A stretch of 64,000 bases of DNA from Palsa-883 sp963847615 (GTDB lineage: Bacteria > Pseudomonadota > Alphaproteobacteria > Acetobacterales > Acetobacteraceae): the NCBI GenBank assembly GCA_963847615.1, contig CAWKAN010000019.1, positions 62,001 through 126,000 on the forward strand. The letters are read 5' to 3'. Under the pieces are notes generated by a model. That model did not search any database. It was not told where the DNA came from and saw only the letters and a list, made by a program, of their open reading frames with translations. Of this stretch, positions 1-11,647 are shown one piece after another (position 1 is the stretch's first letter; every line of letters begins with the position of its first letter). A program made the position numbers and the translations under genes.

Positions 1-370
1 GGCGATGCGCGGCGGCGGCCAGCACCAGCACGATATTGTCCCCCGGCACCAGGCGGCCGACGCGGTGGATCACGGTGCAGCCGAGCAGGGGCCAGCGCCG
101 CTCGGCCTCGGCGACGATGCCGGCGATCGCGCGCTCGGTCATGCCGGGGTAGTGTTCGAGGGTCAGGGCTTCCAGCGGCGGGCCGCTCGCGTTGGCGCGC
201 ACCGTGCCGACGAAGCAGCCGATGCCGCCGATGTCGCTGCGCCCGCCGATCAGTGCGGCATATTCGGCGCCGACATCGAAATCCCCGGTTTGCACCCGGA
301 CCTGTACGCGGGCCGGCGGCTGGTCCGGCGTCGGGACCGGCGGGGCGACCGGTTGAGGGGCGGGGGCCAT
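1..370 (-). CDS. moaE: Molybdopterin synthase catalytic subunit MoaE (3' end outside window)
   Basis: Large subunit of molybdopterin synthase. With thiocarboxylated MoaD it converts precursor Z (cPMP) to molybdopterin in the cytoplasm. The reading frame shows the MoaE core: a GGRSDIGGIGCFVGTVR stretch near residue 35, then LTLEHYPGMTERAI and VIHRVGRLVPGDNIVLV, all typical of the family. The start is the ATG 4 nt after the moaD stop, so the two are translationally close and surely one operon. The first 25 residues are a Pro/Ala-rich extension ahead of the conserved domain. About 40 C-terminal residues, including the active-site lysine region, lie beyond the window edge. Confidence 0.93.
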   Translation of the reverse strand, partial: MAPAPQPVAPPVPTPDQPPARVQVRVQTGDFDVGAEYAALIGGRSDIGGIGCFVGTVRANASGPPLEALTLEHYPGMTERAIAGIVAEAERRWPLLGCTVIHRVGRLVPGDNIVLVLAAAAHR

Positions 371-374
371 CGGC

Positions 375-758
375 TCAGCCCCCCGTCACCGGGGGGAAGA
401 ACGCCACCTCATCGCCGGGGCGGACCGGCGTTGCCGGGTCGGCGAAGTCCTGGTTGACGGCGCAGCGCACCGTGCGGCGGTTCTGGAACGCCGCGGCGTG
501 CCGCGGGCTGCGCGCGCTGAGCCAGTCGATCAGCGCGCCCACGGTGGCGACCTCGGCGGGCGGGGAGACGTGTTCCTCGGCGGTGCCAGTGCGCTCGCGC
601 AACCAGGCGAACCACAGAACGGTCAGCGGGGCGCTTGAGTCGTCGGCGGTGCCGCGCGGGGTGTTTGGCTCGGCGGTGCCGCGCGGGGTGTTTGGCTCGG
701 CGGTGCCGCCCGGGATGTTTGGCTCGGCGGTGCTACGGGGATTGTCTGGGGCGGCCAT
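375..758 (-). CDS. moaD: Molybdopterin synthase sulfur carrier subunit MoaD with a repeat-bearing N-terminus
   Basis: Ubiquitin-like sulfur carrier partner of MoaE. The last 80 residues match MoaD, from LTVLWFAWLRERTG to the C-terminal FFPPVTGG; the terminal Gly-Gly is adenylated and thiocarboxylated by MoeB in this family. The frame is 127 residues against the usual 80-85. The surplus is an N-terminal segment built from a 27-bp tandem repeat coding TAEPNTPRG about three times. No in-frame ATG lies closer to the conserved domain, so either the extension is translated or the real start is a non-ATG codon near the end of the repeat. moaE follows 4 nt downstream. Confidence 0.88.
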   Translation of the reverse strand: MAAPDNPRSTAEPNIPGGTAEPNTPRGTAEPNTPRGTADDSSAPLTVLWFAWLRERTGTAEEHVSPPAEVATVGALIDWLSARSPRHAAAFQNRRTVRCAVNQDFADPATPVRPGDEVAFFPPVTGG

Positions 759-768
759 GCCGGGCGTG

Positions 769-1347
769 TCACTTGGGGGTGGGCACGGTCTCCACCGTGC
801 CGTTCGGATGGATGATCGTGCTGGTGCCGTTGCCGTTCGGCACCACGATCGCCTGGCCGTCGCCGGGGATGGCGACCGTCTGATATTTGGAGGTGCCGCC
901 GGTGGACACGGCCGACCCCTTGCTGGTCGGGTACACCTGCCCGGCTGGCGGCGGCGTCGGGGCGGTGGGCTGTCCGGTCGCGGAGGACTGGGCGGGCAAC
1001 GTCGTCGAGGGCGCCGCGGACGGCAGCGGCGGGAAGTTCAGCGGACTGGTCGGCGGCGGGGAGCTGCTGCCGACCGGGGGCAGCGGCTGTAGCGGCTCGC
1101 CGTTCGGGTTCTCCAGATCCTGCAGGGTTGGCGGCGGCTTGATCGGCCCGGGCCAGACGTCGCCCGGTTCCGTCGTCAGTGGTTCCACATTGGCGGTCTG
1201 GCCCATCGCCCGGCGGATGGTCTCGCTGTCGCCCGGCGGCAGGTTCGGGTTGGAGCCGGTGGTGAACGGCAGATCGTGCCACGTGTTGAACCCGCCACCG
1301 CATCCGGTGAGGCCGAAGAGCAGGCCGAGAAAGACGATACGCCGCAT
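769..1347 (-). CDS. Proline-rich putative lipoprotein
   Basis: The 192-residue product starts with a short signal peptide ending in the lipobox LTGC (Cys at about residue 16), so it is probably lipid-anchored in the envelope. The mature part is rich in Pro, Ser and Thr, with runs such as SSPPPTSP and PAPTPPPAG, and ends in a more ordered segment (QAIVVPNGNGTSTIIHPNGTVETV). I recognise no enzymatic domain. Its place between mobB and moaD on the same strand suggests co-transcription rather than a role in cofactor synthesis. Function unknown; the lipoprotein call rests on the signal peptide and lipobox alone. Confidence 0.75.
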   Translation of the reverse strand: MRRIVFLGLLFGLTGCGGGFNTWHDLPFTTGSNPNLPPGDSETIRRAMGQTANVEPLTTEPGDVWPGPIKPPPTLQDLENPNGEPLQPLPPVGSSSPPPTSPLNFPPLPSAAPSTTLPAQSSATGQPTAPTPPPAGQVYPTSKGSAVSTGGTSKYQTVAIPGDGQAIVVPNGNGTSTIIHPNGTVETVPTPK

Positions 1348-1435
1348 ACCGCAGCCTCCCGCCGGGACAATGTGACGCCGCGCCCGGTCCCGGATGGCCG
1401 GCGCAGACGGAATGTGCCCTCACGGGGCCGTTCGC

Positions 1436-1951
1436 TCAAGGACCGTCTGGCACGCCGGCTTGAATTGCCAGAAACGCGACCATCCAGTCGGCGACCGAAG
1501 CGGGGTCGTTCAGCGCCAGCACGGTGCGGTCGCAGCCGACCAGCGGGGCGTCGGTGGCCACCGCGGCGACATCCGGCCAGTCCGGCCAGATCGGCGGCTT
1601 GCCGAGCGCCGGGCGGTGCACCTCCAGCTTGGGAAACTCGTGGGTCTTGAACCCCTCCACCAGCACCAGGTTGACCGGCGCCAGGTGGGCCAGCAGGGCG
1701 GGCAGCGCCGGCTCCGGCCCCTCCACCTCGTGCAGCAGCGCCCAGCGGCGGGCGGTGGCGACCAGCACCTCGTGCGCGCCGGCCTCGCGGTGGCGGTAGG
1801 TGTCCTTGCCGGGCCGGTCCATGTCGAAGCCGTGGTGCGCGTGCTTGACGGTCGAGATGGTCAGGCCGCCGGCGCGCAGGCGCGGGAGCAGCGCGGTGAG
1901 CAGCGTGGTCTTGCCGCTGCCGGACCAGCCGACGATGCCGAGGACCTGCAA
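1436..1951 (-). CDS. mobB: Molybdopterin-guanine dinucleotide biosynthesis protein MobB
   Basis: P-loop GTP-binding adaptor that assists MobA in attaching GMP to molybdopterin. The Walker A motif GWSGSGKTTL is at residues 8-17, followed by the family signatures STVKHAHHGFDMDRPGKDTYRHREAG, written here in two parts: STVKHAHHGFD and DRPGKDTYRHREAG. LVLVEGFKTHEFPKLEVHR is the Walker B-like strand. At 171 residues it is of normal length. The start is a TTG 7 nt after the pgsA stop; no ATG fits before the P-loop. It lies in the same transcription unit as moaD and moaE, supporting a molybdoenzyme-cofactor role. Confidence 0.93.
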   Translation of the reverse strand: MQVLGIVGWSGSGKTTLLTALLPRLRAGGLTISTVKHAHHGFDMDRPGKDTYRHREAGAHEVLVATARRWALLHEVEGPEPALPALLAHLAPVNLVLVEGFKTHEFPKLEVHRPALGKPPIWPDWPDVAAVATDAPLVGCDRTVLALNDPASVADWMVAFLAIQAGVPDGP

Positions 1952-1958
1952 GGTGGGG

Positions 1959-2567
1959 CTACTGTCCCGGCGGCACGGGGTCGGCGTGCGAGGTCCCGCC
2001 GAGGCCGCTGTGGCGCAGCCCGGCGGTCAGATAGTCCCAGCCGGTCACCAGCGTGAGCCCGGCGGCGGCCCACAGCATGACCTCGCCGATCAGGCTGACC
2101 GGCAGGAACGACAAATGCAGCAGCGCGCCGCCGGAATCGCCGGCCAGCAGGGTGCCGAGCGCGCCCATCTGGAAGCCGGTCTTCCATTTGGCCAGCCGGG
2201 TCACCGGCAAGCCGATGCGCAGGCCGGCGAGATACTCGCGCAGCCCGCTGACCAGGATCTCGCGCAGCATGATGACGATGGCGGGATACAGGCCCCAGCG
2301 GCTGAGCCGCGCCTCGCCGACCAGCAGCATCAGCGCGGCGCCGACCAGCAGCTTGTCGGCGATCGGGTCGAGCATGCGGCCGAGGTCGGATTGCTGGCGG
2401 CGGGTGCGCGCCAGATGGCCGTCGAGCCAGTCGGTGAGCGCGGCGGTGCTGAACAGGATGCAGGCCGCCAGGTTGGTGGCCGGGGTGCCGATCACGACCA
2501 GCGCCACCAGCAGCGGGATCGCCGCGATGCGCGACAGGGTCAGCAGGTTCGGGAGGTCGGTCAGCAT
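1959..2567 (-). CDS. pgsA: CDP-diacylglycerol--glycerol-3-phosphate 3-phosphatidyltransferase
   Basis: Integral membrane enzyme that makes phosphatidylglycerophosphate from CDP-diacylglycerol and glycerol-3-phosphate, the committed step to phosphatidylglycerol and cardiolipin. The CDP-alcohol phosphotransferase signature DGX2ARX8GX3DX3D is complete within residues 47-75: DGHLAR, then GRMLDPIADK. Several hydrophobic helices follow, as expected for a 202-residue member. It opens the pgsA-mobB segment; the order next to mobB/moaD is seen in other alphaproteobacteria (family knowledge, not checked here). Confidence 0.95.
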   Translation of the reverse strand: MLTDLPNLLTLSRIAAIPLLVALVVIGTPATNLAACILFSTAALTDWLDGHLARTRRQQSDLGRMLDPIADKLLVGAALMLLVGEARLSRWGLYPAIVIMLREILVSGLREYLAGLRIGLPVTRLAKWKTGFQMGALGTLLAGDSGGALLHLSFLPVSLIGEVMLWAAAGLTLVTGWDYLTAGLRHSGLGGTSHADPVPPGQ

Positions 2568-2663
2568 GCGCGGCGGAGACTAGGCGTGGGTTGCAACGGG
2601 CGCCAGTACTGGATCGCCAGGCGGCCGACGCGGACCATTGCGCGCCGCAGCCCTGGCGGGACG

Positions 2664-3936
2664 TCACGCATCCAGCTTCAGCACCTCGCCCGCCAGATAG
2701 AGCGTGCCGCAGATCAGCACCCGGCCCGGCCGCGGCGCGCGCCCGATCGCGGCCAGCGCGTCGGCCACGTGCGGCCCGGGCCGCGCCACGCCGCCGGAGG
2801 CGGCGACGATCGCCTCGACCGGCAGCGCCGAGTGCTGCCCGGGCTCCGCCACCGCCCACAGCGTCGTGGCGTGTGCCAGCAGCGGGCGCAGGAATCCGGC
2901 GGCGTCCTTGCTGTCCTTCATCCCGACGATCAGATGCACCGGCCGGTCGGCCCAGGTGGCGAGATGCGCGCCGAGCACCTCGCCGGCGCCGGGATTGTGC
3001 CCGCCGTCCAGCCATAGCTCCCAACCCGGCGGCAGGCTGCGCGCCAGCCGGCCGTGCAGCCGCTGCAGCCGCGCCGGCCATTCAGCGGCGGCAATCCCGG
3101 CGGCGATCGCCGCATCGCCGACGGCAAGGCCCGAGGCCGCCAGCGCGGCGATGGCGATGCCGGCGTTGTCCAGTTGGTGCGCCCCGGGCAGCGACGGCGT
3201 CGGCAGCAGCAGCGGCCCGGTGACATCGACGTAGCGAAACCCGCCGGGCTGCGGCGTCACCGCCCAGTCGTGGTCGCGCAGCCGCACCGGGGCGCCGACG
3301 CGCGCGGCTGCCTCCAGCAGCACCGCGAGGGCGGCGTCCGGCTGCGCGCCGATCGCCACCGGAACGTCGCGCTTCATGATGCCGGCTTTTTCCGCCGCGA
3401 TCAGTTCCAGCGTGTCGCCCAGCAGCTCGCGGTGATCGAGCGAGATCGAGGTGATCGCGCAGGCCGCCGGGCGCGCAATGACGTTGGTGGCGTCGCCGCG
3501 CCCGCCGAGCCCGACCTCCAGCACGCAGAGCTCGGCCGGGGTGTGCGCGAACAGGTGGAAGGCGACGGCGGTGATGACCTCGAACACGGTGATCGGCGCG
3601 CCGGCGTTCACCCGCTCGACCTGTTCCAGCGCGTCGCGCCAGCGCCGTATCGGACACCAGCGCGCCGGCGAGGCGGATGCGCTCGTTGAAGCGCACCAGG
3701 TGCGGCGAGGTGTAGACGTGCACGCGCAGCCCCGCGGCTTCCGCCATGGCGCGCAGGAAGGCGCAGGTGCTGCCCTTGCCGTTGGTGCCGCCGACATGGA
3801 TCACCGGCGGCAGGCGGCGCTCGGGGTGGCCGAGCTTGCCGAGCAGGTCCTGCAACCGATCCAGGCTGAGATCGATCAGCCGCGGATGCAGGCCGTGCAG
3901 CCGCGCCACGATGCCGTCGATGCGCGACGAGGTCAT
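2664..3936 (-). CDS. folC: Folylpolyglutamate/dihydrofolate synthase FolC, one apparent frameshift
   Basis: Bifunctional Mur-ligase-family enzyme that adds L-Glu to dihydropteroate and to folates. The N-terminal part (from MTSSRIDGIV) carries the ATP-binding loop IHVGGTNGKGSTCAFL and the YTSPHL motif. The second part continues ITVFEVITAVAFHLFA, VLEVGLGGRGDATN, SISLDHRELLG and LDGGHNPGA in another frame. The two halves join if one C is removed from minus-strand GCGCGAC at about 3636, giving a colinear protein of about 424 residues. Since folC is normally essential and every motif is conserved, a sequencing indel is more likely than a true pseudogene. Confidence 0.88.
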
Positions 3937-3993
3937 GTGGGAGGCGGGTGAAGCTGTGACATGGGGACTCGCGACGCCGGAGGAGAAACATAG

Positions 3994-4111
3994 TCTCCCC
4001 CTCCCCTTGCGGGAGGGGGTTGGGGGGAGGGGTTGACGCGAGTCGCCAGCTCGACCCCTCCCCCCAACCTTGGTCCGCTTCGCGGCCCAAGCCCTCAAGG
4101 GGAGGGGGAGA
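3994..4111. repeat. Pyrimidine/purine-rich inverted repeat (family A, copy 1)
   Basis: Nested inverted repeat between folC and accD. The outer arms are TCTCCCCCTCCCCTT (3994-4008) and its exact complement (4097-4111). The inner arms GTTGGGGGGAGGGGTT / GACCCCTCCCCCCAAC lie at 4019-4034 and 4053-4068. The outer arms match those of the copy before trpB. It could fold as a long RNA hairpin and may modulate read-through between co-directional genes. Confidence 0.85.
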
Positions 4112-4131
4112 GTCTTGAGTCTGGCGCGGGG

Positions 4132-4999
4132 CTACGCCGCCGCTTGGGGGATTTCCTTCACCCGCGTCAGGCCGATCAGCCTTGCCAGCATCGCCTTCAG
4201 CTCGGTGCGCTTCACCACCATGTCGAGGATGCCGTGCTGGTGCAGATACTCGGCGCTCTGGAAACCCTTCCGGCAGCGTTTCGCGCACGGTCTGCTCGAT
4301 CACCCTTGCGCCGGCGAAACCGATCAGCGCGCCGGGCTCGGCGATCTGGAAATCCCCCAGCATCGCGAAGCTGGCGGTGACGCCGCCGGTGGTGGGATCG
4401 GTCAGCACGACGATGAACGGCAGGCCGGCGTCCTTCACCAGGCGCGTCGCGATCACCGTGCGCGGCATCTGCATCAGGCTGATCGCGCCCTCCTGCATGC
4501 GCGCCCCGCCCGAGGCGGTGAACACGATCAGCGGCACCTCCTGCAACGCCGCCAGCCGCGCCGCGGCGACGATGCCGTTGCCCACCGCGGCCCCCATCGA
4601 GCCGCCGATGAAGCCGAAGTCCATCACCGCGACGACCGCGCGATGTCCGTCGATGCTGCCGTGCGCGACGACGATCGCATCGTCGAGGTGGGTCTTCTCG
4701 CGCGCCTCCTTCAGCCGGTCGGCGTAGCGCTTGGTGTCACGAAAGCGCAACGGATCGCTCAGTGCCTTGGGCAGCTCGATGCGGGTGAACCCGGCGTCCA
4801 GCGTCCAGGCCAGCCGCTCGGTGGCGCCGGCGCGCATGTGGTGGCTGCAATGCGGGCAGACCTTCAGGTTGGCCAGCAGGTCGCGATGGAAGATCATCTG
4901 TTCGCAGGCGGGACATTTGTGCCAGAGGTTGTCCGGCGTCTCGCGCCGCGCGAACAGCGTGCGGATCTTCGGGCGGACGAATTCGGTGAGCCAGTTCAT
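4132..4999 (-). CDS. accD: Acetyl-CoA carboxylase carboxyltransferase subunit beta, one apparent frameshift
   Basis: Beta subunit of the carboxyltransferase that transfers CO2 from biotin to acetyl-CoA, giving malonyl-CoA. The N-terminal zinc ribbon is intact (WHKCPACEQM near residue 28, then VCPHCSHHM). The crotonase-like body follows with FGFIGGSMGAAVG, FTASGGARMQEGA and LTDPTTGGVTASFAMLGD. After RETLPEGF the frame breaks; removing one C near 4260 restores QSAEYLHQHGILDMVVKR and a TAG stop, giving about 289 residues, normal for AccD. Start lies 10 nt after the trpA stop. An indel error is likely, because the gene is normally essential. Confidence 0.9.
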
Positions 5000-5009
5000 G
5001 CGGCAATCC

Positions 5010-5842
5010 TCAGGCCGGGCGCCGGGCGTCGCGCACGCCCTCGGCCAGCGCGCGCACCTGGTCCAGCACCTTGCGCACCGCGTCGGGCCTGGCGTGGCCG
5101 GCCGCGTCCAGGTTCGCCGCCAGCGTCTCGATCAGCGCCGAGGCCACCACCGCCCCGTCGGCGATGCGCGCCGCGGCGCCGGCCTGTTGCGGGCGAGCGG
5201 ACGCCGAAGCCGATGGCGATCGGCAGGTCGGTGGCCTTGCGGATGCGTGGGATGGCGTGTTGCAGATCCTCGGTGCTGGCGGCGCGCGTGCCGGTGATGC
5301 CGGTGATCGAGACGTAATAGACGAAGCCCGAGCTGCCTTCGAGCACGTGCGGCAGGCGCACGTCGTCGGTGGTGGGCGCCACCAGGCGGATCACGTCGAT
5401 GCCGCGCGCGCTGGCGTACGGCAGCAGCATGTCGGCCTCCTCGGTCGGCAGGTCGACGACGATCAGCCCATCGACCCCGGCGGCGGCGGCATCGTTGCAG
5501 AACCGCTCGATGCCGTATGACAGGATCGGATTGAGGTAGCCCATCAGGATGATCGGCGTGGCGGCGTCCTCGGCGCGGAAGTCGCGCACCATCGCCAGCA
5601 CGCGGGCGAGTTTGACCCCGGCCTTCAGCGCGCGCTTGCCGGCGGCCTGGATGATCGGGCCATCGGCCATCGGATCGGTGAACGGCATGCCGATCTCGAT
5701 CAGGTCGGCCCCGGCGGCGGGCATGCCGCGCAGCAGCGCCATCGAGGTCGCGGCCGTCCGGGTCCCAGGCCTCCAGGAACGGGATCAGCGCGCCGCGGCC
5801 TTGCTGTTTGAGCGCGGCGAAACGGGTGGCGATGCGGCTCAT
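5010..5842 (-). CDS. trpA: Tryptophan synthase alpha chain, two apparent frameshifts
   Basis: Cleaves indole-3-glycerol phosphate to indole and glyceraldehyde-3-phosphate inside the alpha2beta2 complex with TrpB. The protein reads MSRIATRFAALKQQGRGALI, then LIEIGMPFTDPMADGPIIQ (catalytic Glu in the first strand), then GVDGLIVVDLPTEEA and VYYVSITGITG. Frame changes near 5756 (extra G) and 5192 (extra C in CCC) must both be undone to give a 276-residue protein ending ALAEGVRDARRPA. Three frames therefore hold one gene. Two independent homopolymer-type insertions beside intact trpB favour sequencing error over decay. Confidence 0.87.
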
Positions 5843-5869
5843 GGGCGGGGTGTCCGGGGAGCGCGGAAC

Positions 5870-5985
5870 TCTCCCCCTCCCCTTGAGGGAGGGGGGTGGG
5901 GGAGGGGGTGGTGCCAGCGTCGCACCAAAGGTCCCTGCCGCGCCGCCCCCTCCCCCCAACCCCCTCCCTCAAGGGGAGGGGGAGA
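5870..5985. repeat. Pyrimidine/purine-rich inverted repeat (family A, copy 2)
   Basis: Between trpB and trpA. Perfect 26-bp arms at 5870-5895 and 5960-5985 (outer part TCTCCCCCTCCCCTTGAGGG and complement) are separated by 64 bp. It shares its outer 15 bp with the copy before accD, so this is a dispersed element. It sits inside an otherwise tight trp-acc-fol series and would form a strong hairpin in the transcript. Confidence 0.87.
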
Positions 5986-5999
5986 AGAATGCATACGCA

Positions 6000-7292
<1,293 letters not shown>

Positions 7293-7515
7293 GATCTCGA
7301 CGCTTTCACGATTGGGGTCGCCTCTCGCCGCGCGTCATAGCGCAGCCCCGGGCCAGGGTCACCTGCCGGCGTTTTGTCCCACCGGGTTCGACGCCAATGC
7401 TGCGCCTGCGAGGCGGCGGGGTGGCGCAGCACGGCTACCGGTGGGTAGGATCGGCCGATCTTCCTCCCGACCGATCCGTCGTCCAATCGACCACCGAACC
7501 GCAGGAGCCGACGCC

Positions 7516-9156
<1,641 letters not shown>

Positions 9157-9307
9157 CCGCCTCAGGGATGGCCGTGTGACGGAGGCAAGGTCGGGACTTC
9201 GCCCCGAACCTTGCCAGAGGGCTTCGGGCTTGTTGGGGGCCGGACCGAGGCCCCGGCCTGGCAGCCGGCGATTGACATGGTTGCGGCCGCGTGGCCAACG
9301 TCGCCGC

Positions 9308-10372
9308 ATGCGCAGCGCCGGGCTGGTTGACCTGCAGGTGAACGGCTTCGCTGGGGTGGATTTCAACAGCGTGGCGCTGACCGCCGACGCGCTGGACCAT
9401 GCGCTGTCGGCGATGCTGCGCACCGGCGTGACAAGCTGCCTGCCGACGCTGATCACCGCGTCCGAGGACGTGCTGGCCGCGCGGTTTGCCGCGCTGGACG
9501 CGGCGGTGGCGGGCGCGCGGCTGGGGCAGCTGATGGTGCCCGGCTATCACCTGGAGGGCCCGTTCCTCAATCCCGCGCCGGGCTATGCCGGATGCCATCC
9601 GCCGGCGGCGATGATCGCCGCCGATCCCGGGTTGTTGGACCGCCTGGCGGCGGGGCTGCAACGGCCGATCCTGCTGTTGACGCTGGCGCCCGAACGGCCC
9701 GGAGCGGCGGCACTGATGGATTGGGCGCGGCTGCGCGGCACGTGCCTGGCGATCGGCCATTCGGCGGCACTGGCGGCGGAGGTGGCGGAGGCGGCGGCGC
9801 GGGGCGCGGTGCTGAGCACGCATCTCGGCAACGGCCTGCCATCGCTGCTGGCCAAATTCGACAACCCGCTGCTGGCACAGCTCGCCGAGGACCGGCTGAG
9901 TGCCAGTTTCATCGCCGACGGCATCCACGTGCCGTCGGGTGCGTTGCGGGTGCTGATGCGCGCGAAGGGGCTGGCGCGGACGGTCCTGGTCACCGACGCG
10001 ACGGCGGCGGCGGCGGCCCCGGCGGGGCGGTACGAACTGGCGGGAATGGCGATCGAGCGCGCGGCGGACGGCGCGGTGCGCGTGCCCGGGGCGTCGGTGC
10101 TGGCGGGCTCGTCGCTGGAGTTGGACCAGGCGGTGCGCAACGTCGTGGCATGGGGCATCGCGACGGTGGCCGAGGCGTTTGGGTTGGCCTCGGTCAATCC
10201 GGCGGCGTTGCTGGCGCCGGCGCTGGCGGCGCATGGCGTGCGCCGGAGCGATGGGGTTGTCGCATGGTCGGCCGATTTGCGGCCGATCGCGGTGCAGGTG
10301 GCGGATTTCGCGTGGAGCGCCCCAGGCGGGGAGGCGACGTCAGCCCCGGCGTGTGGCGCAGAGGCAGGCTAG
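9308..10372 (+). CDS. nagA: N-acetylglucosamine-6-phosphate deacetylase-like amidohydrolase
   Basis: Amidohydrolase-superfamily protein predicted to deacetylate GlcNAc-6-phosphate in amino-sugar recycling. The start region LVDLQVNGFAGVDFN is the NagA hallmark (product strand with VNGF/G.D). It is followed by GVTSCLPTLITA, the metal-ligand motif GYHLEGPFLN, GHSAALAAEV (His ligand) and LSTHLGNGLPS, then the catalytic Asp region VLVTDATAAA. The 354-residue length fits. An ATG after CGCCGC was chosen; upstream frame has no family similarity. No nagB or PTS gene is adjacent, so recycling rather than uptake is inferred. Confidence 0.85.
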   Translation: MRSAGLVDLQVNGFAGVDFNSVALTADALDHALSAMLRTGVTSCLPTLITASEDVLAARFAALDAAVAGARLGQLMVPGYHLEGPFLNPAPGYAGCHPPAAMIAADPGLLDRLAAGLQRPILLLTLAPERPGAAALMDWARLRGTCLAIGHSAALAAEVAEAAARGAVLSTHLGNGLPSLLAKFDNPLLAQLAEDRLSASFIADGIHVPSGALRVLMRAKGLARTVLVTDATAAAAAPAGRYELAGMAIERAADGAVRVPGASVLAGSSLELDQAVRNVVAWGIATVAEAFGLASVNPAALLAPALAAHGVRRSDGVVAWSADLRPIAVQVADFAWSAPGGEATSAPACGAEAG

Positions 10373-10688
10373 CGCCTCCTGTCATCGATTGCGCGGTGAT
10401 ATTGTGGCTCGTTTGCGGCCCTATCAGGAACGATGGATGGCATATGAATCCCGGCAATATCAACGACGCGGGGCACCGGCGGCCGTCCAGCTCCCACGGG
10501 GCCAGCGTGAGCCAGGCCGGGGAACGCAGGATCTGTCTGGGTGGGAGAAGCGCCGATGAATAGCTGTGAGACCGGAACGGACTCTTTCGGCGGGCTTGCT
10601 GGTTCGCCCTGTTCCGCGCTGATCGGCGCGCTGCTGTTGCGCTCGGCCAGGGCCGAGCCAGCGCCCGCGCGAAGGTGAGACCTGCTGG
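10373..10688. other. Intergenic region without recognised gene
   Basis: About 315 bases between convergent genes (nagA-like and the DMT transporter). Short frames exist on both strands, but none resembles a protein family I know and their codon patterns look like shadows. I see no convincing RNA gene; a weak GC-rich stem may serve as terminator near the nagA end. Confidence 0.5.
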
Positions 10689-11593
10689 TCAGGTCCGGCC
10701 GGTGGCGAGCAGCGCGCCGCCGATGACGATGCCAGCCGCCAGCAGCATCAGCCCGCTCGCCGCCACCTGTCCCGCCGCCACCAGCAACAGCGTCGAGGCG
10801 AGCGGGGTGAGATAGGACAATGCCCCAAGCAGCGGCAGACGCCCGTGCTTGGTGGCATGGTCCCAGGCGAAAAATGCCAGGCCCGTCGGCCCCAGCCCAA
10901 GCGCCATGATCGCGAGCCATTGCTCCGTATCCGGGCGAATGGTGGGCTGAGCGCGGCGTGGAATGCTCCGCCTGCAAGCGATACCGCACCGCACGCCCCG
11001 ACAAGCATGCCGCTCGGTATCAAGCCGAACCGGCGATTCAGCACGGAATACCCGGCCCAGACGAACGCGTTGCCGAGGGCTGCGCCATAACCCGCAACGG
11101 TACCGGACTGAATTTGTCCCGACCCAGGCCCCAGCATGATGAGCGCTATGCCGGCAAAACCGAGCAGGGCCCCGCCAAGGTGCCGCGCGCAAATCCCCTC
11201 CCCGGGGCCCACGGCAGCAAACAGCACGATCAACAGGGGCCAGAGATAGGAGATCAGGCTCGCCTGCGCCGCCGGGGCCGCGGACAACGCATAGAAATAG
11301 AGGGCGTGGGAGAGGAAGATGCCGAAAAACGCGGTGAACCACGGTGCCGGCGGCTGGCGGAGATGTCGCAGCGCCGCGCGTCCACGCAGACCCAACACCG
11401 CCATGCCCGCCAGGAAGGCCACGCCGAAGCTGAGCGACTCCAGCTCAAAGCTGGGGATGCCACTTGCGTACACGGTCAACAGCGCCAGTCCGGACCACAA
11501 CAGGAGGGCGATGCATCCGACTAGCGTTGCCCGCACGGACGCGCGCGTTCCCCTATCCGCTGTCGTTCCCGCGCTACCCTCGTCCCTCGTCAT
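10689..11593 (-). CDS. DMT-superfamily (EamA) transporter, one apparent frameshift
   Basis: Ten-helix drug/metabolite exporter family. The first part has helices LVGCIALLLWSGLALLTVYA, the aromatic ALYFYALSAAPAAQASLISYL signature (shown partly) and GIALIMLG. It breaks near 10944 and resumes in another frame with WLAIMALGLGPTGLAFFAWD and LGALSYLTPLASTLLLV, the second EamA repeat. Adding one G to the GGG run at 10944-10946 joins them into a 300-residue protein with two EamA domains. Substrate cannot be deduced. A divergent-looking AraC gene lies just upstream on the same strand and could regulate it. Confidence 0.8.
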
Positions 11594-11647
11594 GCGTCAA
11601 TTCTGCGCGGCCGGGGACGCCGGGCGCTGGGCGATTTCTGCCGAAGT

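Noticed and set aside
2664..5842. folC, accD and trpA as genuine pseudogenes or programmed frameshift genes
   Set aside because: All motifs are conserved, several breaks are simple G/C-run insertions, and no slippery heptamer with a downstream structure was seen.
9157..9307. Upstream extension of the nagA-like gene
   Set aside because: The frame is open but the translation has no family similarity, and the conserved LVDLQVNGF strand begins right after the chosen ATG.
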